Shown here: positions 7,867 through 15,442 of the stretch, one piece after another
How positions within the stretch are numbered: the stretch's first letter is position 1
Layout of the letters: each line of letters begins with the position of its first letter
Assembly: GCF_900109145.1 (NCBI RefSeq)
Contig: NZ_FNYY01000008.1
Span: forward strand, 62,001-126,000
Reading direction: 5' to 3'
Length of the DNA stretch: 64,000 bases
Source: Marinovum algicola
GTDB lineage: Bacteria > Pseudomonadota > Alphaproteobacteria > Rhodobacterales > Rhodobacteraceae
The notes under the pieces: model-generated
What the model was told of the DNA's origin: nothing
The model's database searches: none
The model's input: only the letters and a program-made list of their open reading frames with translations
Program-made: the position numbers and the translations under genes

Positions 7867-8472
7867 TCAGTCGATCACGGCACAGGCCAGCCGTGCGCCG
7901 GCATCGCCGGAGGGCTGGCTCCGATAATCGTCGGCGCCGGCATGCAACATCAGCGCCCGCCCCGAGATATTGTCACGGTCGCCGCCGAGGATCACATAGG
8001 TATTCAGCACCTCGGCCCGCAGCGTGCCGTCGGCCGCGACCCATTGATTGGGCATGTCGCCGGAATGCGGCGCCTCTTCGGCCAGGAAACCGTGATTGGT
8101 CTCGGACACCGAGAAATGGCCGCCGGCGGATTTGAAGCCGTCTTCGGGATCGCAATCGCCGGTTTCATGGATGTGAAAGCCATGCCAGGTCTCTGGCGGC
8201 AAATCCCGCAGGTCGAGCGAGATCAGCACGCCATAGGAGGTGCCGGTCAAGGTCGCGGTGCCGATGTCCTTGCCCTCGGCCGAAATGAAAGAGACCTCTT
8301 GCTCGGCCGGGTCGGCCTCCTGGGCCGCCACCGGAATCGCCTGGCTGACGCAGAGTGCGCCAGCCAGGAGGAGCCCGCCTACGAAGGGCACAGCACGGGC
8401 GGGCTCACCTGCCGCCGCCGCCAAGGGACCGGCGGCGGTCGGATGGGAAAAATCGGTTGGATCAAGGCGCAT
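7867..8472 (-). CDS. sodC: Cu/Zn superoxide dismutase
   Basis: Secreted copper-zinc superoxide dismutase. Metal ligands are visible in HGFHIHETGDCD, in SAGGHFS and in the late GRALMLHAGADDY segment, and the chain ends with the conserved SGDAGARLACAVI. The protein removes periplasmic superoxide. A hydrophobic export signal (VGGLLLAGALCVSQAIPVAA) starts about 30 residues in. The true start may therefore be the internal GTG giving VPFVGG rather than the ATG at 8472. The ATG overlaps the upstream BON-protein gene by 11 bases, so both are probably one transcript from the EcfG-type promoter at 9108-9084. Confidence 0.9.
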   Translation of the reverse strand: MRLDPTDFSHPTAAGPLAAAAGEPARAVPFVGGLLLAGALCVSQAIPVAAQEADPAEQEVSFISAEGKDIGTATLTGTSYGVLISLDLRDLPPETWHGFHIHETGDCDPEDGFKSAGGHFSVSETNHGFLAEEAPHSGDMPNQWVAADGTLRAEVLNTYVILGGDRDNISGRALMLHAGADDYRSQPSGDAGARLACAVID

Positions 8473-9013
8473 GGTTCTGAATTCTCAGGTTGTTCTGGAC
8501 ATGGGTGACGCCGGAGACGCTGTCGCAGCAATCCTCGGCAAAACGCTTCGCCCGACGGGTGTCGACGGTGCCGCTCAACGTGACTTCGCGGTCGGCCACC
8601 GAAACCTCGATCTCCGAGGCGTCGACCCGGGGGTGATCGGTCAGCCGGTCGTTCACATCCTCTTCGATGCGGGCGTCAGACCGGACATAGCCCCTGGGGC
8701 CGCGACCGCGATGGTCGGCCTCGCGCCGGGCCTCGGCCGCGTCATCGCCGAACCACGAGGCGATCTCGTCGCCGGCCCTGTCCATGAAGTCGCGTTCTTG
8801 CCGGTCATCGGGCCGGCCGGAAAAGCGGCGCATCGATGGCATGTAGGGGGCGGCATAGAGTTCGGGGGCCATGGGGCCCATGCCGTACCACGGCGGCACC
8901 CACCAGCCCGGATCGCCCCGGCGATAGGGATCGCGATCCTCGCGGCGGGAATGGCTGCGTCGATACAGCTCCTCTCGCGCTTCCTGCTCGGTCATGTCGT
9001 CGTGTCTGGCCAT
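8462..9013 (-). CDS. SWFGD-motif / BON-domain stress protein
   Basis: 183 residues. A charged N-terminal region with a proline/tryptophan patch (WWVPPWYGM) leads to SWFGD at 86-90, then the linker GRGPRGYVRSDARIEEDV, and a BON domain at about 112-178 (LTDHPRVDASEIEVSV, VTLSGTV, HVQNNLRI). BON domains bind phospholipid and occur in OsmY-like proteins that protect the envelope. No clear signal peptide is seen, so location is uncertain. It heads a two-gene unit with sodC and has a GGAAC-N16-TGTT promoter about 70 bases upstream, fitting a general-stress role. Confidence 0.8.
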   Translation of the reverse strand: MARHDDMTEQEAREELYRRSHSRREDRDPYRRGDPGWWVPPWYGMGPMAPELYAAPYMPSMRRFSGRPDDRQERDFMDRAGDEIASWFGDDAAEARREADHRGRGPRGYVRSDARIEEDVNDRLTDHPRVDASEIEVSVADREVTLSGTVDTRRAKRFAEDCCDSVSGVTHVQNNLRIQNHAP

Positions 9014-9083
9014 AACTTCGCTCCTTTCGGCGTTTCATCCCGGCTTCGGGGCCGCAGTCCCCGACCGGGACGGGTTTCAAGGA

Positions 9084-9108
9084 AACATGTGGCGCTGGTC
9101 TTTGTTCC
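9084..9108 (-). promoter_or_regulatory. GGAAC-N16-TGTT, EcfG-type promoter
   Basis: On the minus strand GGAAC (9108-9104), 16 bases, TGTT (9087-9084). It precedes the BON-domain/sodC pair starting at 9013. The first base of the -10 differs from the consensus C, which is the weakest position. Confidence 0.5.
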
Positions 9109-9125
9109 TGACCGGGCCGAGAATG

Positions 9126-9473
9126 TCAGAGCGGGATCAGCACAAGGGCGACGATCAGCCCGACCAGCAACACCAGCCCCACGATCATCGCCGGCAGCCA
9201 GTGCTGGTGGGGCGACTGCCGTCGACGCCGGGACGGGCGGTCGGTCTGCCCCTCGGCGCGGCCCAGCTCCTGCGCCTGCGCCCGGCGCAGCTGCGCGCGG
9301 GTCGGCGGGTGGCCGGCCGCCTCGTCATCCGTGCCAAGCGGCGCGGCGGCGGGGTCGGGAAAGGCCACCTTGTCTCCGGCGCCGCCACGGTCGATCTTGT
9401 TGCGCAGGCGTGCGGCGCCCGCCCCCTCCGATCGCTTCGCCTTGTCGCTCTGCTTGTCGTCGGGGGATGTCAT
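9126..9473 (-). CDS. 115-residue tail-anchored membrane protein with DPAAAPLGTDDEAAG motif
   Basis: A hydrophilic, charged N-terminal 90 residues followed by one C-terminal transmembrane helix (MIVGLVLLVGLIVALVLIPL). The central GDKVAFPDPAAAPLGTDDEAAG region, shown here in shortened form as DKV-FPDPAAAPLGTD, is a motif I associate with uncharacterised alphaproteobacterial proteins. Function is unknown. The tail helix predicts an inner-membrane protein with its bulk in the cytoplasm. ATG 9473 sits about 30 bases from a perfect EcfG-type promoter, so stress induction is likely. Confidence 0.7.
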   Translation of the reverse strand: MTSPDDKQSDKAKRSEGAGAARLRNKIDRGGAGDKVAFPDPAAAPLGTDDEAAGHPPTRAQLRRAQAQELGRAEGQTDRPSRRRRQSPHQHWLPAMIVGLVLLVGLIVALVLIPL

Positions 9474-9510
9474 GCTGTGCCTTTATCGTCGGTTGGGGGT
9501 CTGTTGACCC

Positions 9511-9535
9511 AACGTTCCAGTGCTTTGAATGTTCC
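9511..9535 (-). promoter_or_regulatory. GGAAC-N16-CGTT, EcfG-type promoter
   Basis: Minus strand GGAAC (9535-9531), 16 bases, CGTT (9514-9511), a perfect match. It serves the tail-anchored membrane gene starting at 9473. It is back to back with the plus-strand site at 9548, only 12 bases away. Confidence 0.68.
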
Positions 9536-9547
9536 GTCAGGCGGCAC

Positions 9548-9573
9548 GGAACCGCCATGGGGCCGGGCGGGTT
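9548..9573 (+). promoter_or_regulatory. GGAAC-N17-GGTT, EcfG-type promoter
   Basis: GGAAC at 9548-9552 and GGTT at 9570-9573, spacer 17. It is upstream of the AI-2E permease gene at 9662 and divergent from the site at 9535. Confidence 0.5.
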
Positions 9574-9661
9574 TGTTACGCAACATGCCTCATTTCGCCC
9601 TTCACTTCCCGCCCCGATGCGGTGCCGCCGCACCGGAAACTCGCCAGCCGGAGAGCCGCGC

Positions 9662-10711
9662 ATGGCACTGAAATCGCGCCGCAGCGGGCCGGCGCAGGCC
9701 TTTCTCGTGGGCATCGGCCTGCTGGCGGTGATCGTCCTGGCCCTGGCGCTCTGGCAGGTCCGGTGGATCGTGTTGCTGGGTTTCGGCGCAATCCTCGCGG
9801 CCATATTGCTCAACGCCGCCGCATGGTGCCTTCGCCGCGTGCTGCCGATGGGCCAGGTGCCGGCCGTCATCCTCAGCGTGACCTTGCTGATCCTCGTCGG
9901 GGTCGCGGCCTTCATCCTGCTCGGCGCGCAGATCGTTTCGGGGCTGCTCGAGATCCAAACGCAGATCCCCGAGGTGATCCGCACGATCGACAGCTGGATC
10001 GACCTCGGCGACGTCGAATCCTGGATCGGTGCGCGGATGGACGAGCCGATGCAGATGGGGTCGGTCTTTTCCGGCCTGACTAGCGCGACATCGATCCTGA
10101 TTGCCCTGGGCACAGGGATCGCGCTGGTGTTTGTCGGTGGCGTCTATCTAGCGCTGAACCCGGAAGGATATCGCGACGGCGCCCTGGCCCTGGCCCCCGC
10201 CCATCTGCGGCCGCGCCTGCGACAGACGATGGCGGCCTTGGTGCGCGCGCTGCGAGCCTGGCTGGTCGGGCAACTGGTGGCGATGTTCGCAGTTTTCGGG
10301 ATGACGACCGTCGGGCTCTGGCTGCTGGGGGTGTCGACGCCGATCGCGTTGGGCGCGATTGCCGGCCTGCTGGAATTCGTGCCCTATGTCGGCCCGCTGA
10401 CCAGCGCGGTGCCCGCGGTGGCGGTGGGCATCATGGACGGTCCGACAACGGCGCTCTGGGTGATCCTGCTTTATTTCGCAGTGCAGCAGATCGAAGGCGC
10501 ATTGCTGATCCCGCTGATCCAGCGCGAGGCCGTCGACCTGCCGCCGGCCATCACCGTGTTCTCGATCGTGGGGCTCGGCGTGCTGCTTGGCCCACTCGGG
10601 GTGATCCTGGCGGCGCCGCTCACCGTGGTGGGTGTGGTGCTCGCGCGCGAGCTCTGGTGCCCCTGGATGGCCGCGCGCGGGGCAGAGGAGGCGTCCGAGG
10701 CGGCGGAGTGA
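9662..10711 (+). CDS. AI-2E/PerM family membrane protein
   Basis: 349 residues and about eight transmembrane helices, typical of the AI-2E exporter superfamily. Conserved family stretches near the C-terminus are LLEFVPYVGPLTSAVPAV and VQQIEGALLIPLIQREAVDLPPAITV, followed by GPLGVILAAPLTVV. Family members have been tied to autoinducer-2 export and to Na+/H+ antiport; the substrate here is unknown. ATG 9662 is chosen for the CCGGAGAG ribosome-binding site seven bases upstream. The reading frame stays open far upstream through other genes, but that part is not coding. A second paralogue lies at 39546. An EcfG-type promoter precedes this one. Confidence 0.85.
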   Translation: MALKSRRSGPAQAFLVGIGLLAVIVLALALWQVRWIVLLGFGAILAAILLNAAAWCLRRVLPMGQVPAVILSVTLLILVGVAAFILLGAQIVSGLLEIQTQIPEVIRTIDSWIDLGDVESWIGARMDEPMQMGSVFSGLTSATSILIALGTGIALVFVGGVYLALNPEGYRDGALALAPAHLRPRLRQTMAALVRALRAWLVGQLVAMFAVFGMTTVGLWLLGVSTPIALGAIAGLLEFVPYVGPLTSAVPAVAVGIMDGPTTALWVILLYFAVQQIEGALLIPLIQREAVDLPPAITVFSIVGLGVLLGPLGVILAAPLTVVGVVLARELWCPWMAARGAEEASEAAE

Positions 10712-10714
10712 GCC

Positions 10715-13159
10715 TCAGTCCTCCTCTGCCCAGGCGTTGAGCTTGTCGATCACGCCATCGCTCAGCGATTGCAGATCGTCCTGAAGCGCCACGGCGGGGC
10801 AGGGCCGGTCCATGCGCCGCGCCATGTCGCCCAGCGAAAAGGCTTTCGCGCTTTTCAACTCTGCCAGCTCGTCCCATGTCACCGGAACGGCCACGGGCGC
10901 GCCCTGGCGCGCGCGCAGCGAATAGGGGGCGATGGCGGTCGCGCCGCGTTCGTTGCGCAGCCAGTCGATGAAGATCCGGCCCTTGCGCTTGGATTTCGAC
11001 ATCGTGGCGGTGTAGCGGTCGGGCGCCTTTTCGGCCATCACATGGGCAAAGGTCTTGGCAAAGAGCTTGACCGTGTCCCAGCCCCGGCTGCGTCGCAACG
11101 GCAGCCAGACATGCACGCCCTTGCCACCGGTGACGATTGCCCCCGAGGCCAGCCCGAGCCGATGCAGCCGGTCGCGCACCTCGAAGGCGGCGTCGCGCAC
11201 CGCGTCCCAGCCCAGCCCCTCGTCGGGGTCGAGGTCGAAGACCAGCCGGTCGGGCCGGTCAAGCCGGTCGGTGCGCGCGCCCCAGACGTGGAATTCCACC
11301 GTGCCCATCTGGGCCGCGGCAACAAGGCTCTCGGGGCGGGTGGCGTAAAGGTAATCCTCGGCCTTGCCGTCGCTTTCCTCGATCTCGATGCGCGCCACCG
11401 CCGGTGGCATCGAGCCGCCGTGTTTCTGAAAGAAACAGGCGTCCTCCAGCCCGCCGGGGCAGCGGTAGAGCGACAGCGGCCGGTGCGACATCAGCGCCAT
11501 CATCCGCTTGCCGACGCGGGCGTAATGCCGCGCGATGTCGAGCTTGCTGCATCCGGCCTCGGGAAAGACCTGCCGGTCGGGGCTGGTGATGGTCTGGTTC
11601 AGGACAATTGTCTCCACGTCACTCTCCTTTCCGGTCTCGAGCTGCACCTCGTCGGCCACCTTGTCCTCTCGCAGGCCCAGATAGCTGCCGTGACGGACAA
11701 GGCCGTCGCCGGTGAACTCGGTGAATTCGACCTCGGCTACCAGCGCCGGGGTGACCCATTTGGCGGCCCGGGCGACCTCGCTCGGCACGTCGTCAAAGGG
11801 GGGCGTCTTGCGCGGCTTCATGGCCTGTTCCAGCCGCTCGAAATCCCGTTCGGCAAAACCGGTGCCGACGCGGCCGCGATAGCGCAGCCTGCCGTCCTGG
11901 TTGGAGCCGATTAGCAGAGAGGCAAAGGGCCGGCCGGGCTTGTCCGAAGGGCTGTAGCCGCCGATCACGAATTCCTGCCGGCGCGAACATTTGATCTTGC
12001 GCCAGGCCTTGGTGCGGCTGCCACAATAGGGCGCGTCGCGGCGTTTCGAGACAATGCCCTCGGCGCCACCTTCGCAAGCCTGCCGGAACACCTCGGGGCC
12101 ATGGCCGACGACGTGTTCGCTCATCCTCAGCGCGCCGTGTTTCGGCAGGCCCGAGAACAGTTCGGCCAGCGCCTCGCGGCGTTCGTCCTGCGGCCGGCCG
12201 GTCAGATCCGTGCCATCGCGCGACAGCAGGTCGAAGGCGATGAAGACCAGCGGCCCGCCTTCCGACAACGCCTGTTGCAGCGAGGAAAAGGCAGAGCCTT
12301 CGATCCGCGCCGCCATCACCTCGCCGTCGATCAGCGCCGAGTCGCAGGGCAGGGGGCCAAAGGCCTCGGCGAGCGCGCCGTAGCGGTCGGTCCAGTCCTT
12401 GCCGGAGCGGGTGAAGAACCGGGTGCCGCCCTTGCCCAACGCGGCCAGCGTGCGATAGCCGTCGAGCTTGATTTCGTGCAGCCAGTCGTCGCCCTCGGGC
12501 GCGGCCTTGTAGAGCGTGGCGAGCTGCACATCGCGAAATTTCGGTGCCTTGGCCGTGCGTTTGCGCGCGGCCGGGCGTTCGACGCCATCGGCGATGTCCT
12601 CCATGCTGCGTCCGGTGGTGACGGAGGTCGTGAAGTCGTGGGTCAGCGCGTCGGGGTCGTCTTCGGCCAGATCGTCGCGCTCCTTGATCAGCAGCCAGTT
12701 CTCGCGGTTTTCCTTGCCGCGCATCCGCACCAGAGCCCAGCCGCCCTGCATCCGTTCGCCCTCAAGGGTGAATTTCAGTTTGCCCGCTTCGAGCCCCGCA
12801 TCCACGTCGCCCTCCGGCGTCCAAGTGCCGGTGTCCCAGAGCATGACGGTGCCGCCGCCATATTCGCCCTTTGGAATGGTGCCCTCGAAACCGGCGTAGT
12901 CCAGCGGGTGATCCTCGGTGCGGACCGCAAGGCGTTTTTCGCGCGGGTCGGGGCTCGGCCCCCTGGTCACCGCCCAGCTCAGCAGCACGCCCTGCCATTC
13001 CAGCCGGAAATCATAATGCAGCCGGCTGGCGTCATGTTTCTGCACCACGAAGCCGGGCTTGCCATCGGCGCGGCCGGCATCGCCGCCCCTGGGTTCGCTG
13101 GTGCGGGAGAAATCGCGTTTGCGGATGTAATCGGAGAGTTTGTCAGGGGTCTCGGCCAT
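10715..13159 (-). CDS. ligD: ATP-dependent DNA ligase D (phosphoesterase-ligase-polymerase)
   Basis: 814 residues with all three LigD modules. The 3'-phosphoesterase spans about 1-190, with His42, His48, Asp50 and His84 at the same numbers as in Pseudomonas aeruginosa LigD. The ligase spans about 210-510, with nucleotidyl lysine 231 in EIKLDGYR. The primase-polymerase runs from about 530, with FDLDPDEGLGW holding metal-binding aspartates. LigD trims, fills and seals double-strand breaks in bacterial non-homologous end joining with Ku. The ATG at 13159 abuts the Ku stop with no gap, so the two are one operon. All key residues are present, so the enzyme should be active. Confidence 0.97.
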   Translation of the reverse strand: MAETPDKLSDYIRKRDFSRTSEPRGGDAGRADGKPGFVVQKHDASRLHYDFRLEWQGVLLSWAVTRGPSPDPREKRLAVRTEDHPLDYAGFEGTIPKGEYGGGTVMLWDTGTWTPEGDVDAGLEAGKLKFTLEGERMQGGWALVRMRGKENRENWLLIKERDDLAEDDPDALTHDFTTSVTTGRSMEDIADGVERPAARKRTAKAPKFRDVQLATLYKAAPEGDDWLHEIKLDGYRTLAALGKGGTRFFTRSGKDWTDRYGALAEAFGPLPCDSALIDGEVMAARIEGSAFSSLQQALSEGGPLVFIAFDLLSRDGTDLTGRPQDERREALAELFSGLPKHGALRMSEHVVGHGPEVFRQACEGGAEGIVSKRRDAPYCGSRTKAWRKIKCSRRQEFVIGGYSPSDKPGRPFASLLIGSNQDGRLRYRGRVGTGFAERDFERLEQAMKPRKTPPFDDVPSEVARAAKWVTPALVAEVEFTEFTGDGLVRHGSYLGLREDKVADEVQLETGKESDVETIVLNQTITSPDRQVFPEAGCSKLDIARHYARVGKRMMALMSHRPLSLYRCPGGLEDACFFQKHGGSMPPAVARIEIEESDGKAEDYLYATRPESLVAAAQMGTVEFHVWGARTDRLDRPDRLVFDLDPDEGLGWDAVRDAAFEVRDRLHRLGLASGAIVTGGKGVHVWLPLRRSRGWDTVKLFAKTFAHVMAEKAPDRYTATMSKSKRKGRIFIDWLRNERGATAIAPYSLRARQGAPVAVPVTWDELAELKSAKAFSLGDMARRMDRPCPAVALQDDLQSLSDGVIDKLNAWAEED

Positions 13160-13984
13160 CTAGGATGCTTTCTTCTTGCGGCTGCGTCCTTTCTTTTCGG
13201 CAGAGTCGAGGCTTTCTTTCAGCGCCGCCATCAAGTCGACGACATTCTCGCCCGGGCTTTCCGCCTCGTCGCCGGTGCTGACCCGCGGCGTCTTCTTGTT
13301 CTTCTGCTTGGCCTCCAGCAGATCGCGCAGCGCCTCGGCGTAGCTGTCGGAATAGCTCGAGGCGTCGAACGGCGCGGTCTTGCGGTCGATCAGCGAGGTC
13401 GCGACCTCGAGCAGCTCCTTGTCGGCCTTGGCATCCTCGATCTGGCCGAACATCGGCTCGGCCTCGCGAAGCTCATCGGCATAATGCAGCGTTTCCAACA
13501 GGATGCCGTCGCCACAGGGGCGCACGGCGGCGAGGTATTCCTTGCCGCGCATGGTCAGCTGGCCCAGCCCGGCCTTGCCGCTCTGGCGCAGCGCGTCGCG
13601 GATCACGCGATAGGCCTCTTGCGCCAGTTCGTCCGAGGGGACGAGGTAATAGGGCTTGTCGAAATAGATCGGCGGGATCTCGGCCATCTCGACGAATTGC
13701 ACCAGTTCGAGCGTTTTCTTGGTCTCAAGCTTGATCGCGTCGAGCTCGTCCGGCTCGATCAGGATGTATTCATCGTCATCCACCTCATAGCCCTTGACGA
13801 TCTCGTCCCGGTCCACCGGGCCGATGCCCGGCACCGATTTTTCATAACGGATGCGCTTGCCCGAGGGTTTGTGGATCTGGCGAAACGAGATCTTCGCGGC
13901 GCTGCGGGTGGCGGAATAAAGCTCGACCGGGATCGAGACGAGCGACAGGCGAAGCTGGCCTTTCCAGAGCGCGCGGGGGGCCAT
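13160..13984 (-). CDS. ku: Ku-family DNA end-binding protein
   Basis: 274 residues, the usual size of bacterial Ku. It starts MAPRALWKGQLRLSLVSIPVELYSA, shown here by its key parts WKG-LRLSLVSIPV-LY, and has the Ku core (KYEVDDD-like GYEVDDDEYILIEPDELDAI, YYLVPS). The end is a lysine-rich tail (EKKGRSRKKKAS) that in relatives aids DNA binding and LigD recruitment. The homodimer encircles broken DNA ends. The gene is first of a Ku-LigD operon. A GGAAC-N16-GGTT promoter lies about 75 bases upstream, in line with reports of stress-sigma control of ku genes in rhizobia. Confidence 0.96.
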   Translation of the reverse strand: MAPRALWKGQLRLSLVSIPVELYSATRSAAKISFRQIHKPSGKRIRYEKSVPGIGPVDRDEIVKGYEVDDDEYILIEPDELDAIKLETKKTLELVQFVEMAEIPPIYFDKPYYLVPSDELAQEAYRVIRDALRQSGKAGLGQLTMRGKEYLAAVRPCGDGILLETLHYADELREAEPMFGQIEDAKADKELLEVATSLIDRKTAPFDASSYSDSYAEALRDLLEAKQKNKKTPRVSTGDEAESPGENVVDLMAALKESLDSAEKKGRSRKKKAS

Positions 13985-14057
13985 GATTCACGGCCACCTT
14001 GCGGGGGCGGGGCTGGAAGAATGCGCTTGGGTCATGGGCCGGCTCCTTTTTCTGTCC

Positions 14058-14082
14058 AACCGCGCGCCGCCGCGATTGTTCC
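14058..14082 (-). promoter_or_regulatory. GGAAC-N16-GGTT, EcfG-type promoter for ku-ligD
   Basis: Minus strand GGAAC (14082-14078), 16 bases, GGTT (14061-14058), about 75 bases upstream of the Ku start. It matches the general-stress consensus except for the weak first base of the -10. Confidence 0.58.
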
Positions 14083-14128
14083 GAAAGGCCCGGCCGGCGC
14101 CCGTCGTCATGGCGGCGCCGCCTTTTCA

Positions 14129-14158
14129 TTGACATGAAGCATGATTCATGTCTCATAT
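14129..14158 (+). promoter_or_regulatory. housekeeping promoter overlapped by TetR operator palindrome
   Basis: TTGACA at 14129-14134 is a perfect -35. With an 18-base spacer, TCATAT (14153-14158) can serve as -10. Inside lies the perfect inverted repeat GACATGAA-N6-TTCATGTC (14131-14152). A closely related palindrome precedes the tetR gene at 22532. Repressor binding here would block the transporter operon. The right half-site contains a GATTC (GANTC) methylation target. Confidence 0.65.
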
Positions 14159-14191
14159 TTGAGCATTGAAATTCCTTGGGAGGAGTTCGGA

Positions 14192-15367
14192 ATGAAACGT
14201 TTGTTCACGGCCGGTGTCGCGGCGCTGCTCTGTGCCGGCGCCGCCTCGGCGGAAATTCGCATTGCCCATGTCTATGGCAAGACCGGCCCTTTCGAGGCCT
14301 ATGCCAAACAAAGCCACGATGGCCTGATGCTGGGGCTGGAATATGCCACCGACGGCAGTATGGAGATCGACGGCGAGCCGATCGTGGTGATCGAGAAGGA
14401 CACCCAGCTGAAACCCGATCTCGGCAAGGCGCTGCTGGCCGAGGCCTATGGTGACGACGACGCCCATATCGCAGTGGGGCCGGTCAGCTCGGGCGTCGCG
14501 CTGGCGATGCTGCCGGTGGCCGAGGAATATGAACGCCTGCTGATCGTCGAGCCGGCGGTGGCCGATTCGATCACCGGCGAGAACTGGAACCGCTATGTCT
14601 TTCGCACCGGGCGCAATTCGTCCCAGGATGCGATCTCCAACGCCGTCGCCCTGGGCGGCGAAGGGGTGACGATTGCCACGCTGGCGCAGGATTACGCCTT
14701 TGGCCGCGACGGCATTGCCGCCTTCCGCGAGGCGCTGGACGGCACCGGCGCCAGCATCGCGCATGAGGAATACGTGCCCACGGACACCACCGATTTCACC
14801 GCTGCGGCCGAGCGGATCTTTACCGCGATGAAGGACATCGAGGGCGAGAAGCGGCTGTTCATCATCTGGGCCGGCGGCGGCAACCCGATGAGCAAGATCC
14901 AGGCGATGGACCCGTCGCGTTTCGGCATCGAGATCGCTACCGGCGGCAATATCCTCGCCGCGCTCACCGCCTACAAGGAACTTCCCGGCATGGAGGGGGC
15001 GACCTATTATTACTACGAGATCCCCCAGAACCCGGTGAACGACTGGCTGGTCAAGGAGCATATGGCCCGGTTCGACAGCCCGCCGGATTTCTTCACGGCC
15101 GGCGGCATGGCGGCAGGCATCGCCGTGGTCGAGGCGATCCGCAAGGCCGGAGGCGCCGAGGACACCGAGGCGCTGATCGCGGCGATGGAAGGCATGGAAT
15201 TTGAGACGCCCAAGGGCATGATGCGGTTCCGGCCCGAGGATCATCAGGCGCTGCAATCCATGTACCACTTCCGCACCGAGGTGCAGGAGGACAAGGATTA
15301 CGGCGTGCCGGTGCTCGTGCGCGAGATCGGCATCGACGAAATGGACATTCCGGTCCGCAATCAGTGA
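14192..15367 (+). CDS. LIV-type ABC transporter substrate-binding protein
   Basis: 391 residues. It has a clear signal peptide (MKRLFTAGVAALLCAGAASA) and then a type I periplasmic-binding fold of the leucine/isoleucine/valine family. IAHVYGKTGPFEAYAKQ is the usual ligand-site start and VGPVSSGVALAMLPVAEE follows. The SBP captures a substrate in the periplasm for the permeases and ATPases encoded next. ATG 14192 follows GGGAGGAG. The linked acyl-CoA ligase and hydratases argue for an organic acid or aromatic/alicyclic acid as ligand rather than an amino acid; that is inference. The operator palindrome sits just upstream. Confidence 0.92.
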   Translation: MKRLFTAGVAALLCAGAASAEIRIAHVYGKTGPFEAYAKQSHDGLMLGLEYATDGSMEIDGEPIVVIEKDTQLKPDLGKALLAEAYGDDDAHIAVGPVSSGVALAMLPVAEEYERLLIVEPAVADSITGENWNRYVFRTGRNSSQDAISNAVALGGEGVTIATLAQDYAFGRDGIAAFREALDGTGASIAHEEYVPTDTTDFTAAAERIFTAMKDIEGEKRLFIIWAGGGNPMSKIQAMDPSRFGIEIATGGNILAALTAYKELPGMEGATYYYYEIPQNPVNDWLVKEHMARFDSPPDFFTAGGMAAGIAVVEAIRKAGGAEDTEALIAAMEGMEFETPKGMMRFRPEDHQALQSMYHFRTEVQEDKDYGVPVLVREIGIDEMDIPVRNQ

Positions 15368-15375
15368 CACCTTGG

Positions 15376-15434
15376 GGCGGGTGGGTCGCAAACCCACCCG
15401 CCGCCCTCCGATGCAGGGTGGGTTGCAATCCACC
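15376..15434. repeat. two palindromic REP-like units
   Basis: A perfect 11-bp hairpin GGCGGGTGGGT (15376-15386) / ACCCACCCGCC (15392-15402), then GGTGG (15417-15421) / CCACC (15430-15434) around GTTGCAAT. Both are built on GGGTGGGT-TGCAA-CCACCC and resemble repeats scattered in Roseobacter-type genomes. They lie between the binding-protein gene and the ATPase gene and could reduce downstream transcription or protect the upstream mRNA end. Confidence 0.6.
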
Positions 15435-15442
15435 GTTCCGCC

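Noticed and set aside
9514-9518. Second GTTCC copy close to the promoter at 9535
   Set aside because: No NGTT-complement lies 16-17 bases before it, so it does not form a second promoter.
8240-9661. Long plus-strand open frame running upstream of the AI-2E permease
   Set aside because: It overlaps sodC, the BON gene and the tail-anchored protein gene on the other strand, which have clear family features. The permease has a good RBS and start at 9662, so the upstream part is a high-GC shadow.
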